Source of the DNA: STC-74 sp031423995
GTDB lineage: Bacteria > Patescibacteriota > Gracilibacteria > BD1-5 > UBA2023
NCBI GenBank assembly: GCA_031423995.1
Contig: JANPGO010000056.1
Span: 1 to 20,946 of the forward strand
Length of the DNA stretch: 20,946 nucleotides
Direction: 5' to 3'
Positions 1 through 9,852 of the stretch are shown here, one piece after another (within the stretch, counting starts at the first letter, position 1; each line of letters begins with the position of its first letter). The notes beneath the pieces were generated by a model. That model made no database searches and was not told where the DNA came from. It worked only from the letters and a program-made list of their open reading frames with translations. A program made the translations under genes and the position numbers.

Positions 1-115
1 ACTGCTAACTGCTAACTGCTAACTGCTAACTGCTAACTGCTAACTGCTAACTGCTAACTGCTAACTGCTAACTGCTAACTGCTAACTGCTAACTGCTAAC
101 TGCTAACTGCTAACT
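1..115. repeat. Perfect 7-bp tandem repeat, unit ACTGCTA, 16 copies plus 3 nt
   Basis: The first 115 bases are an uninterrupted heptamer array with unit ACTGCTA, and the window begins inside it, so it may be longer. The last partial copy touches the ATG at 116. Each unit contains TAA and 7 is not a multiple of 3, so every forward frame is closed and the array cannot be coding for the downstream gene. It replaces the place where a ribosome-binding site would be. It could be a slippage-prone spacer that alters expression of the pilin-like gene, or an assembly-edge artefact. Confidence 0.95.
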
Positions 116-1042
116 ATGTCTCATTCCTCTCTCGCATCTCAGAAAGGTTTCTCCATCCTGGTAGCACTTGGATCGATCGGAGTTCTCCTGATCATCATGG
201 TGAGCCTCGCGAGTGTCTACTTCAACGAACTCAAGCTCTCACGCATGCAGTATAATAATATCCTTGCCTATGCACAGGCAGAATGAGCCTTCGAATATGC
301 AATGCTGAAGGAGAAAAATCATCGAGATGGATTCCAGGATACCCTGAATGCGACAGATCCAGATGCTCGTATTTTCTCTGGATCAACCGAGAGGACGGCA
401 GGAACAACGGTAAAGTATACTATCGACTCTCAGTCTCATGACTTCACCTTCACGATTTCGTCTTCGAGTCAACTCATCCTTCCACTCAGTGTCGGTACTG
501 GCACTGGTATCCAATGATCCGTCTCATCACTGAATCCGATTATCAATACAGGAACGATTCAAGTCCAGAGTATCGATGCAACTACTCCAACACATCCAGA
601 AGATATATCATGGAATATCATCAGTATGAGTGGATCTGAGAGTGTCGGTCTCTCAGGAAGTGGAGAAATCCATCCAACTACTATCTGAGTTATTCGTCGA
701 AAGACGGAAGAATGTTACAATGCTGCGTGAACGAAGTGAACGTGTGGAACAGCAACTTTCGGACTTGAGAATGGAGGGGATACACTCGAATATTTCTACG
801 ATACTCCATCGACTGTGTCAGCATACCTTGGGAATCCTGCATTCAAGAATCCATATCTCCTTATCTTCAATAGTGGAGCATCAGATACGAGTATGCATAT
901 CACGACAGATTCTCCATTTAGTCTCCCGACGGTACGGATCACGACCGAAGCTCGCAAGGCCGATAGTATGCAGTCGATCGAATTCTCTGAAGACAAGAGT
1001 AAGTACTATGACGCCGTACAGTATGGGGTGTACAATAAGTAG
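116..1042 (+). CDS. Type IV pilus minor pilin-like protein (PilX-like prepilin)
   Basis: This 308-aa protein is read with UGA as Gly (for example codon 284-286 and two codons near 515 and 690) and stops at TAG. Residues 10-35 show a prepilin-like N-terminus: a short polar leader, then KGFSILVALGSIGVLLIIMV, with cleavage expected between Gly and Phe. The following AYAQAEGAFEYAML resembles the AxxAEAG(I/A)EYA stretch after the helix in PilX-type minor pilins. The canonical Glu at position 5 of the mature pilin is absent (Val instead), which is tolerated in some minor pilins. The rest is a Ser/Thr/Gly-rich, probably beta-rich extracellular domain that I cannot assign. An in-frame TAA lies at 104-106, so 116 is the only reasonable start; no Shine-Dalgarno site is possible because the tandem repeat abuts it. 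Expected role is in a surface pilus or pseudopilus; moderately sure. Confidence 0.65.
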
Positions 1043-1090
1043 ATTAACATGTATAGTAATATATACTTAGAGCATCAAAATCATTCTTCT

Positions 1091-1165
1091 GTTTCGTCAT
1101 TCTGACGATAGGAAGAATCCATGTTCTCGGATTCCTGGGTCCTTCGTACCTCAGGATGATGAAAC
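1091..1165. repeat. Imperfect inverted repeat, REP-like hairpin
   Basis: The 75-nt segment begins GTTTCGTCATTCTGA and ends TCAGGATGATGAAAC, which are near-perfect reverse complements. A second inner arm pairs GGAAGAATCC (1111-1120) with GGATTCCT (1129-1136). The transcript would fold into a long interrupted hairpin. It resembles dispersed hairpin repeats with GTCATTCTGA/TCAGGATGAC ends that I recall from many bacterial genomes. It lies in the convergent gap between the pilin gene and dnaB, before the terminator. Confidence 0.6.
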
Positions 1166-1193
1166 TAAGAATACCGTATTCAAGTGAGTATAC

Positions 1194-1229
1194 TATAAAA
1201 AACCAGTAATTATTATTGGTTTTTTTATA
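1194..1229. terminator. Bidirectional rho-independent terminator, pilin gene / dnaB
   Basis: The A-rich arm ATAAAAAACCA (1195-1205) pairs with TGGTTTTTTTAT (1217-1228), and the inner bases also pair. U tracts are present on both strands. It sits between the ends of two convergent genes and can serve both. Its core is nearly the same as the terminator after rplS. Confidence 0.8.
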
Positions 1230-1272
1230 GGCTTAATAGAAATTTTCATATGAACTTTTCTACGTGATATTT

Positions 1273-2628
1273 CTAATATTCATCTCCTCAGAATGTCGAA
1301 TCAGTACGACCCTTCTCAATCTCATAGAATTTTTGATGCTGTTTTTCGAACTTGAGATCGACTTGTCCTGTCGGTCAGTTTCGATTTTTTCGGATATAGA
1401 TACTGCTCACTCATGGAGATTCTGAGAATTCATTGTAGTAGTCGTCACGATAGATCATGAGGATGATATCTGCATCCTGCTCGATAGAACCAGATTCACG
1501 GAGATCAGACATGACAGGACGCTTATCAGGACGAGCTTCGAGTGCGCGTGAGAGCTGTGAGAGCGCGATCACAGGGACATCGAGTTCTCGAGCGAGGGAC
1601 TTCAGTCCTCGAGAGATTTCTGAGACTTCCTGGACACGATTCATACTATTGCCACTCGACATGAGCTGGAGGTAGTCGATGACGACGAGATCGAGTCCTG
1701 ATTCCATCTTGAGACGACGAGCTTTACTCTTCAGCTCTACGAGTCCAGCACCAGCAGGAGAGTCGTCCATATAGATCTTGGACCTGGAAAGTGTCTCAAG
1801 GGCATCTCCCATACGAGCGAATTCATCTTCTGAGAGTTTTCCCTTCTGGAGTTTCCAGCTATCGACCGCCATCGCAGCTGCGATGAGACGATCTGTGAGT
1901 TGTTCTTTGGACATCTCGAGGGAGAATATAGCGACATGTTTCCCTTTATCCGCGACATTCTGAGCGAAGTTCAGTGCCATAGCAGTCTTTCCCATCGAGG
2001 GGCGAGCCGCGAGGATGATGAGGTCACCGCGCTTGAATCATCAGAGCTTGTGGTCGAAGGTCGGATAGCCGATCGCGATACTCGAGTGTTGTGCCATATT
2101 CGGATCAGCATGTATCGCTGCGAACTCCTCATATCGAGCATTCAGAATATCCTTGATCGGAGTGAGCTTGTTCTGGATGAACGTCTGTGTGACCGAGAAG
2201 AGCGATTTCTCTGCTTTTTCGAGGAGATCAGTCGTCTCAGAGACTTCGTCGAATCCTGCCTGAGTGATCTCATTTCCTGCACGGATGAGCTTGCGGAGGA
2301 CACTCTTGTTCTTCACAATCTGGGCATACTGATAGATATTCGCACTCGTGAAGACACTCGTCATGAGGTCATTCAGGAAGAGATCTCCACCGATACTTTG
2401 GAGTTTTTTCTGATCATCGATCACTTCACGGACCGTGATCGCATCGATCGGACGATTGCGAGCATAGAGATCCATGATCGCAGAGTAGACGATGCCATGT
2501 GCAGGATCGTAGAAATCCTCAGCAATGAGGAGACTCGCTACCTGGATGATGCCATCCTTGTCGAGGAGAATAGAGCCGAGCACTCAACGCTCAGCTTCGA
2601 TACTATGTGGGGGGACGGTGAGAGACAA
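1273..2628 (-). CDS. dnaB: Replicative DNA helicase DnaB
   Basis: This hexameric ATP-driven helicase unwinds DNA ahead of the replication fork. At 451 aa it is normal length. The N-terminal domain starts SLTVPPHSIEAERGVLGSIL, matching the family PPhSieAEqsvLG. A linker near residue 195 reads LGGFKRGDLIILAARPSMGK, containing Walker A (about 208-215); Walker B LVVIDYLQLM has Asp near 318; the C-terminus carries IRKNRNGPTGQ. Six of about 29 glycines are UGA, including both of the LGG pair (2038-2043) and the Gly of RNGPTG (1375-1377). The stop is TAG. The start is a TTG at 2626-2628, the only start codon between an upstream in-frame TAG and the conserved PPHS. It is probably the last gene of the operon beginning at 4806; a TATAAC box at 2646-2651 could give it its own promoter. 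Confidence 0.95.
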
Positions 2629-2660
2629 AGTCTAAAAGGTAAATAGTTATAAAATCTTAA

Positions 2661-3059
2661 TTAAGCTGGCTCTATGCATCATCCAAAATGATTAATAGCA
2701 AAGGTAAACTTCTTCATTTCAGGATCATTTTTGAGGATATCCAGATAGTAATTCAATTTTCATTCAGGGGTATCTATCATAACTGATGAAGAAATTGTAG
2801 CTGATTTATTTTCTACTCGTAATGCATTTTTATATTTTTGAGATATAAGCCTCGATAATTCCCCTATATCTTCACTACTTAATGAGTCATAAGAAAGTTT
2901 TGAGCCAAAAACTGATATAAGTATTCTTTCCTTACTATATCGACAATACTCAGAATCAACGAGTGGCTTCCAATAGAAAAAATAGTATCAAGCAAAGAAA
3001 AAAATCAATCACACCACTACAAATCAAAGTCCAATTCAGATGTTCTTATATGAAATCAT
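2661..3059 (-). CDS. Small single-pass membrane protein, unknown
   Basis: This 132-aa gene becomes visible only when UGA is read as Gly (6 of about 10 glycines). Residues 6-30 form one hydrophobic helix, IGIGLGFVVVGLIFFFAGYY, followed by a soluble domain of about 100 residues with mixed charge and a C-terminal FAINHFGGCIEPA. No lipobox or family motif was recognised. It lies 14 nt downstream of another small membrane gene and 32 nt upstream of dnaB on the same strand, so co-transcription is likely. There is no Shine-Dalgarno site before the ATG. The uninterrupted 133-codon frame with TAA stop, plausible composition and tight spacing support it as real; function unknown. Confidence 0.7.
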
Positions 3060-3073
3060 TATATGGTCTAGAA

Positions 3074-3319
3074 TTAACTAAATATAATATATGCCCATAC
3101 AGTAGGTGCCATAATAGGTATTCAATATAAAACTCAAGTTTGAATTCTATTAATTCTATGTTTTTTATATGAAAGCCAAACCTTTTTCTCATTTATGAAC
3201 AATAGGACAATGCTGAGGGTTCACGTAATAAATTCACCAATAAACATCAAAGAAAATAGGGAAATCAATAACAGCAAACTTATGGAGAATATAATTCAGA
3301 GATGCTTAAGGAAAATCAT
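3074..3319 (-). CDS. Small multi-pass membrane protein, unknown
   Basis: This 81-aa protein is read with UGA as Gly at four of five glycines. The first 45 residues are strongly hydrophobic, with probably two helices (IIFSISLLLLISLFSLMFIG and then FITGTLSIVLLFI). A short basic loop (NEKKVWLSYKKHRINR) separates them from a third weaker hydrophobic C-terminal stretch ending in TAA. It sits 26 nt after the TPR gene and 14 nt before the next small membrane gene. It is standard-code invisible. No homology was recognised; a partner or anchor for the TPR protein is possible but only guessed from position. Confidence 0.65.
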
Positions 3320-3345
3320 AGAATAATTTTAATTATATCAATAGA

Positions 3346-4806
3346 CTACTTCTCCCCTCCAAAATTCCCAGCCATTTCTTCTTCGACCACAAGTTTCTGG
3401 ATGAGATCCATGATTTCTTTGTTGTAGGGAGTGAGATTCTTGAGCTTGATCAGTATCTCGATCGCTTCGCGACGACTCCCACGTGTGATGAGCGACTGGG
3501 AAAGAAGCCAGAGAATTTCAGGATTTTTCGGATACTGGTTGTCGTAGCTTCGAGCATACCCATACATCTCATCCGTCTCACCGAGCTCAGAAGCCAGATG
3601 TGCGAGGGTGTAAAGGAGTTCCTCAGATTCTCCATTGAGTCGGATAATTTTTTTATAGAACTCATAGGAGAGGCGATACTTACGCTGCATCGCGAGGCTC
3701 GCTGCAAGGTGCATGAGGATCTCTATATCATCATCATAGGTGTGAGCGAGATCTTTGTAGATGAACTCCGCCTTCTCGAAGGCATGATCACGCTCATAGA
3801 GTTCTCAGAGGATGAGATTGAGTTCTCGGTGCATCTTCGAGAGAGAGAGTCACTCGATGATGAGTCCACGAGCTTCGACTATATGTCCACGAGCGACGAG
3901 CGTTCTGACCGTATTGGTGATAGTGACGAGTTTTTCTCGTTTCTCAGGAGAAAGTGTAGGGGTTGAAGCTGGTTTTTCAGGTGAGGAAGTTGCTATAGGA
4001 GCTTCATTGCGTACGATTGATTTCTCTGGTTTCTCATCAGTCTTACTTGCTTGTTCTTCCTCAGAGTCCTCTTCTGGAAGAGTTATCTCTTCGATAACTT
4101 CTGGAAATACTTCATCCGTTGGTTGAATCTCATTCACTGATAGATCTTCTTCATTATTAGCCTCAAGTATTACTTCTTCATTATTAACTTCTCTCACTCA
4201 AGTATCTTCTTCATTTACAATTGGCATTTCTGATTCTACGTACTCAGGAGTAATCGTTTCTTCTTCTGTTGGAGTTGTGATTAATTCTTCTTTAGTTTCA
4301 GCTGGAGTTTCAGCTGGAATAGCTACTTCTTCAGGAGGAGTATTCGAAGATTCTTCAAGAGGAAGAGTCTCAGGTAATTCATTCTCCATGCTTTCAATAT
4401 CTTCTTCACCTAAAGTGCCTGTATTTGTTTCAATCAAATTCACATTCTCCTCTTCCAAAACTTCTTCGACTATTGTAGATTCTATTCCAACTCATTCAGT
4501 AATACTCTCAACATCTCAGGAAATATTTTCTCATGCTTCAGAACTTGCTTCGAGCATATCCATTGTATGAGGCAGGATCGCTTCGAGTTCAGCGAGTTGT
4601 ATTGGTTCTGATGGAATTGTTGTCTCAATCCTTGGTTCTCCTGCCTGTTTCTCCTTCACATACTCCTTGCGAGGAGTGAGTACACCGAAAACTCTCGCGA
4701 GAAAAAGATACCCATCATAGAGAAAAATCGTGGCAATGAGCCCGATACAGAGGAGAACAATAACTGCCTCGAAAGAAGCGAGTTGATCAGAGAAAATGAA
4801 TTCCAT
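3346..4806 (-). CDS. Membrane-anchored, acidic-linker TPR protein
   Basis: Four standard-code fragments join in one frame to a 486-aa protein. Residues about 12-43 form a transmembrane segment (FEAVIVLLCIGLIATIFLYD). Residues about 60-280 are a very acidic, low-complexity Glu/Thr/Pro linker. Residues about 285-486 are helical pairs typical of tetratricopeptide repeats, with LAASLAMQRKYRLSYEFYKK and LLYTLAHLASELGETDEMYG showing the alternating small/aromatic pattern; it ends GGEK-TAG. TPR domains bind partner proteins; the partner here is unknown. The ATG at 4806 is preceded by a good promoter and no Shine-Dalgarno site. It is the first gene of the probable operon with two small membrane genes and dnaB, divergent from rplS. 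The acidic linker makes a soluble arm projecting from the membrane likely. Confidence 0.8.
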
Positions 4807-4831
4807 GCGTTTCTATACAAGTATGCCCTGC

Positions 4832-4860
4832 ATCATATAGACAAAGGAGAAATTTGCAAA
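4832..4860 (-). promoter_or_regulatory. Promoter of the TPR-dnaB operon
   Basis: On the minus strand TTTGCA (4860-4855) and TATGAT (4837-4832) are 17 nt apart. Transcription should start about 18 nt before the ATG at 4806. It diverges from the rplS promoter, which has the same TTTGCA -35 box. Consensus match only. Confidence 0.6.
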
Positions 4861-4918
4861 CGAGAAAAAATACTTTTTGATAACTCTCCCGCTTCTTGAT
4901 AAAAAACTCGAAAAATCA

Positions 4919-4947
4919 TTTGCATTTCATACGTATACTTATATAAT
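4919..4947 (+). promoter_or_regulatory. Promoter of rplS
   Basis: TTTGCA (4919-4924), a 17-nt spacer and a perfect TATAAT (4942-4947) followed by CCG lie 32 nt upstream of the rplS ATG. The leader of about 25 nt is pyrimidine-rich and has no Shine-Dalgarno site. Confidence 0.7.
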
Positions 4948-4979
4948 CCGCCCGTTTTCCCCTCTAAAAATATCTTCCT

Positions 4980-5330
4980 ATGGACGCACAACTCATCGCA
5001 CAGATTCAGTGACAGGTACAAAAAGCAGACGCTCCCATCCTCTCGACAGGAATGGAAGTAGAAGTTCACCAGATTATCAAAGAAGGTGAAAAAGAGCGTA
5101 TTCAGATCTTCAAAGGTCTGATCATTGCTCAGCGAGGCAAAACTGCTCTCGACAAGGTCATCACCGTTCGTGCCGATATCGAAGGTATTGGTATCGAGAA
5201 GATATTTCCTGTGAATTCTCCATTCATTTCGAAGATCGTCGTGCTTCGTCGATTCAAGGTTCGTCGCAAGAATATCGGATATATCCGCAATCTCACCGGA
5301 AAGGCTGCTCGCCTCAAGGAGATCAAGTAA
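4980..5330 (+). CDS. rplS: Ribosomal protein bL19
   Basis: This 116-aa protein of the 50S subunit, located at the 30S-50S interface, has normal family length. It shows the family blocks in order: GMEVEVHQIIKEGEKERIQI, FKGLIIAQRG, IGIEKIFPVNSPFISKIVVL, then RRFKVRRKNIGYIRNLTGKA and ARLKEIK. UGA encodes one N-terminal Gly (codon 5010-5012); the rest are GGN, as in other highly expressed genes here. The ATG at 4980 adds 24 residues before the second Met at 5052 and covers the family N-terminus, so it is preferred. It is transcribed alone from a strong promoter and ended by a strong terminator. Confidence 0.95.
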
Positions 5331-5365
5331 TCGAAAACTACATTATACAATAAATAGAGTGTATG

Positions 5366-5390
5366 AAAACCAATTATTATTGGTTTTTTT
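5366..5390. terminator. Rho-independent terminator of rplS
   Basis: A perfect 9-bp stem, AAAACCAAT (5366-5374) with ATTGGTTTT (5379-5387), a TATT loop and a T tract. The core CCAATTATTATTGG is nearly identical to that of the terminator at 1194-1229. Confidence 0.85.
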
Positions 5391-5448
5391 GTATGAAGTG
5401 AAAATATCTATATACTCCGGGGCACATACCTCTTAACTATGTAGACAT

Positions 5449-6170
5449 ATGTATTCTACCAGAGATTTTTGATCCATCGGGAAATATCGTTCTCTTTTTC
5501 GTCGGTGGAGTACGGGCATTTTTCTCTGAATATTCTTCCTGCACCTTGCGGTCGATATGACTCCGTTCGCAATGGCAGCAAATCCATGATGAGCGGTATT
5601 GTATACGTCAGGATCAATAACCAATCTTGGGGCACCTATTACCATCAATCTGAACGCAAGTCAGAATCTCGTACAATCTGGATCTTTGAGTACCTTGAGT
5701 TGGTTGATATTCGGGGGTGGAAGTTGTACTTCTTCATGGTCTATTGGACCAATAGCAACTCAATGAACGGCTACAATATGACCATCACGTTAACTAAGCC
5801 CTACACGATAAATTGTACCAATCCACAATGATCACTCTATACGAAGAGTATCATTGTTTGAATAATATCATCAGTACCAACACATCTCACAGCACAGAGC
5901 CTCTGACTCCTCGTGAATGATAGTGACTCTTGAAGTATTGAAATCGCTCGATACTATCAGGTAAAAAGAGTATCCCTGATGCCAATATTGTTCATCTGAA
6001 AATTCCCCTCAAAAACCAACTCACGGTCGCAGAATTCACACCAATTCGAGAGGCTATCTATAAAAGTCTCCCAAAAAATGTTCAGGTAATCGCAGTAGCA
6101 TGGACCAATCCATCCCGTGTGAACTGCAACTCGATCACCTCTGCTATCGCGCGATGATATATTGACGATT
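5449..6170 (+). pseudogene. Frameshifted 5' part of the giant secreted TIGR03790/beta-helix gene
   Basis: The protein continues backward from the intact downstream frame, but the reading frame changes three times. Segment 1 (from ATG 5449 to about 5755) encodes a basic stretch and signal peptide (WSTGIFLGIFFLHLAVDMTP, then FAMAANP) and a Ser/Gly-rich beta domain. Segment 2 (about 5755-5965) encodes GYNMTITLTKPYTINCTNPQ and later SIEIARYYQVK. Segment 3 (about 5965-6165) encodes SIPDANIVHLKIP and VIAVAWTNPSRVNCNSITSA. Each junction is explained by one missing base, for example at the A run near 5962-5966. ARYYQVK plus SIPDANI together match the TIGR03790 pattern of YY, then R-IP-xNI, which shows the pieces belong to one ancestral frame. 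Sequencing indels, real decay and programmed slippage are all possible; single-base errors seem most likely to me. Confidence 0.6.
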
Positions 6171-9100
6171 CTGTAGTGGATCAATTTCTTCCGCCAATCA
6201 GTCACTCTACTATGATTCATACTCGCTCGATCCCTATACAGACCTCGGTATTCGTCCGTCGATGATGCTCGCTGGAAAGACACAGAGTGATGTCAAGGCG
6301 ATGATCGATCGTTGAGTTGCATCTGACAGAACGTACCCAAAAGGAACTGCCTATATCATGAGTACAAATGATGCGACTCGAAGCCTCCGTGCTCTCATAT
6401 ACCCTCTCGCCAAGCTCGGCTATGCACTCAGTAAAGATATCAATATAAAAATCCTTAAGGCAAATTCTCTCACGGGAACTACGGATGCACTCTTTTATTT
6501 TCAGTGACTTGCCTCGGTTCCCAACCTCACAAAAAATGCCTATCCACTCTGAGCTGTCGGGGACCATCTCACTTCCTACGGTGGCAGACTCACTGATTCT
6601 ACTCAGATGAGTATCCTCGAATTCATCAGCGCATGACTCACGGCATCATATGGAACGGTGACTGAGCCCTATGCAATAGCGGGGAAATTCCCCGATCCTG
6701 CTATCATGATCACACATTACTCTCGATGAGAAACACTTATAGAGGCATACTGGAAGAGCGTCTCTGATACAGCACAGGGTATATTCGTCGGCGAACCTCT
6801 CGCGAATCCATGGTGAGGACAGTCACCAGCTTCTGGATCAGGAGTAAAGATTCCATTATTTACAGGAAAATGATATTTTGTCGATGCAGGTAGTGGTGAT
6901 GATGGCAATCCTGGAACAGTTGATCGACCATGGAAGACACTTGCGAGAGCATCAACTGCAACGCTTGCGAGTGGAGATGCACTCCTTCTGAATTGTAGCA
7001 GTACGTGGCGTGAGCGCATGAGCCTCACAAAGGCATTTGCTCCACAGTGAGGAATACTCATAGCAGGATATGGGGCTTGTGATTCTATACACTATCCGAC
7101 GATCAAATGATCTGATATAATTCCGTCCAAATGGGTAAGAGAAACAACACTGAGTGGTACAATCTACTCAACTTTCTACTCGGCTAATCCATCACAAATA
7201 TTTGTGGGTGGGAAACGACTCATCAAGGCACGATACCCGAATTTTGCTGGAATCGGACATGAATACAATATCCTCAAACAAGCCAATAATGGAAAAAGTA
7301 TTATTCTTTCCGATACAGATAGATCCAAACTTGCGAATAAGGATGTTGCTGAATCAACGATATACATTCGTTCTGAACCATGGTATGTGGATAAGAAATA
7401 TATTTCCCAATACAATTCTCTCAATGCTACAGTTTCACTTGATGGTGATCTTACCTACTCATGAAAACTGGGGGATGGTTATGTCCTCGAAGGAAAAAAA
7501 TGGATGCTCGATGCACCAGGGGAATGGTACTATGATACAACAGCAAGAAAACTCTTTGTCTGGTTTCCTGATGGAATCAATCCAACTCAGTCACTCACAG
7601 AAGCGAGCATTCGAAATGAATCACTCGTTATCACGGGCATCTCATGACTTCACTTGGAACATATTCTCTCTGAGCAGACTGCATGAGGAGGAATCTGGCT
7701 GCAAAATCTCCAGAATGCAGATATCAATGATATCATTGCGAAGAATGATAAGAATCAAAATATCACTCTCGATACGAGTAAGAATATCGTGATTCATGAT
7801 TCCCAATTCTCTGGAGCGACGTCAACCAATGTCCTTATTCGAGGAGGAATCGAAAATACGGTCAGGAATTCTACGATCAGCAATCTCGGTCTCGATGGGT
7901 CGCCTGAGAATGCCCTTGCTGCGATCAATATGAGCTCATTGAGCGGAATAATACAGGATAATATCATAGAATACAGCGCCTATATCGGTATTCGATTCGA
8001 GAATAAAGAATGAACCAAGATCCTCCAAAATACCGTAAAAAATGTCTGTATCAGACTTTCTGACTGTGCAGGAATTTATACATGGAATGGAAATTATCAG
8101 AATAATCCGAAGATAGGATCTCTCGTCGAAAAAAATACCATTCTCGGATCTCAGGTGAATATGGATGGAGCGCCCCTCAGTCATGGAGCAGGTATCTACC
8201 TTGATAATTTTACCACTCATGTGACCGTTCGTAACAATATGATCTCCGATGTGGGAGTATGACTCGTTCTCAATGAGCCAAGCGATACAGTACTCACTGG
8301 AAATAAAGTCTGGAAAGCTTCTCGAACCTCACTTATTGCAGGAGGAAGACTCGGGTACCTCTATAGAAATAAAATTGCTGACAATGAATTTTTTGCTGCG
8401 AGGTATACCACAGAAAACACCCAATGAGTTCTAGAAAATAACGTTGATTATGCTGAAGAATGGTACGCACATGCCCCTATAGGACAAGTCCTCTCATGAT
8501 CGGATGCTAATATGCTTTCGAAGAACAAGATTATTACTTTCTCTGATGATACTCTTCCGATGATTTCATACTATGGAAAGGAATATGGGCTCAATGAATG
8601 GAATTCTCAAGGAGCTCAGGACATGAACTATACTCCAATCACAACAAAAAATGCCTCGATCATAACGAAAGGTGATTCTCTCATCCAGAATAGTGAAATG
8701 GATGGAACAGGAAAGTACTGGAGCAGTTATTTTCTGAACAGATGATCCTGAAGCCTTGTATTTGCTCCCTATCCTGGCTGTACGGGGATATGTGCACGAT
8801 TCATCGCAGGAAATGGAGGAGATCTCCTTATCAGTTCTACATTTACCCTTGATCCAACAAATACTTATGTCATACGATATACGGCTCTTGCAGGAAAAAT
8901 AGGAATGGATGCGGGATCAGTGATCGTTCGAAGAGCGGGAACTCCGTATGAGAGTTTTGGCTACAATGCCTATCTCCCGAAGCTTCTTCCATGACAAAAG
9001 GTAAATATTCAAGCACTCTTTCATCCAACCAATATCGCTCCTGCCCGTATCGATCTCTATGGAAAGCCATGACAAGATATCTACTATGATAGTGTCTGAC

Positions 9101-9840
9101 TCTCTCGGGTAGCATCGTATTCATTTTTTGATCCGTATAAGTATTCGGCACATGTGATCAATAATACAGCAAAAACAAAAACCTTTAGTTGTGCGGATGT
9201 AGGACTTCCTGTCTGCACTGCCATCGATGATCAGGGAAATACTGTCACCTGGCCGATCACACTGAATCCATATACTTCAATGATTGTTCTTGCGAAAGAT
9301 CCAAGCTGGATCATTCCAAAGATTACCCTTCCTCCGACCGTGAATTTCTCTTCATCATTGACGACAATTACCCCAGGTGTATCAATAGCGCTTGTCTGGT
9401 CTTCGACGAATGCAACTTCATGCACCACTCCATGGGGAAATACATCTACAGGCTGAGTATATACTCTCTCTTCACTTAGTACAACTACAGAATTCTCGGT
9501 TACTTGTAGTGGATGATGGGGAAATGCCTCAAAATCAATCACTATCACTGTAAAAAACCCTCCAAGCACTGCTATAAATGGAGTCTGTGGCTCTGTAAAT
9601 GGATGAGTCTATGCTGTTCCTCCAACAAACAATCTCTGTGCTAGTGGTATTCCTTCAAATATCGCCCTTATCACGAATTGAACTACATATATCTGGACAT
9701 GTCTCGGAGCAAATGGTGGATCATCCCGTTCATGTAGTGCTACCAAATGATCTCCAAAATGAATGGTTCCAGTACCGATACCTGCTCCACCTCCATCTAG
9801 CAATGTTAATACTGGTATCTATATTCCTTGAGCAAAATAG
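6103..9840 (+). CDS. Giant secreted protein: TIGR03790 domain, parallel beta-helix, Ig-like C-terminus
   Basis: This is the intact downstream frame of 1245 codons; the natural start is probably 5449 (about 1464 aa if repaired), and 6103 is only the first ATG in this frame. Approximate order: TIGR03790-family domain to 6820 (DPYTDLGIRPSMMLAG, HLTSYGGRLTD, YGTVTEPYAI, then KFPDP, EAYWKSV and FVGEPLANPWG). A right-handed parallel beta-helix, 6870-8700, opens YFVDAGSGDDGNPGTVDRPW and has repeated short N/I/D-rich strands, as in NosD or polysaccharide-lyase folds. A carbohydrate-binding-like beta-sandwich follows, 8740-9290; then an Ig-like module with WSSTNATSC, 9340-9560, and a Cys-containing NGVCGSVNGG module before a Pro-rich tail. 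It is probably exported and surface-bound, perhaps acting on glycans; no catalytic residues were assigned. Many glycines are UGA. A strong terminator follows. Confidence 0.75.
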
Positions 9841-9852
9841 TATTTTTCTCTC

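Noticed and set aside
1900..2646. 248-aa plus-strand open frame
   Set aside because: It is antisense to dnaB, with low-complexity Asp/Arg/Ser composition typical of a shadow of ATC/CTC/GAT-rich codons.
7154..7792. 212-aa plus-strand frame in the middle of the giant secreted gene
   Set aside because: It is out of frame with the continuous beta-helix coding sequence, which reads through the whole region without TAA or TAG.
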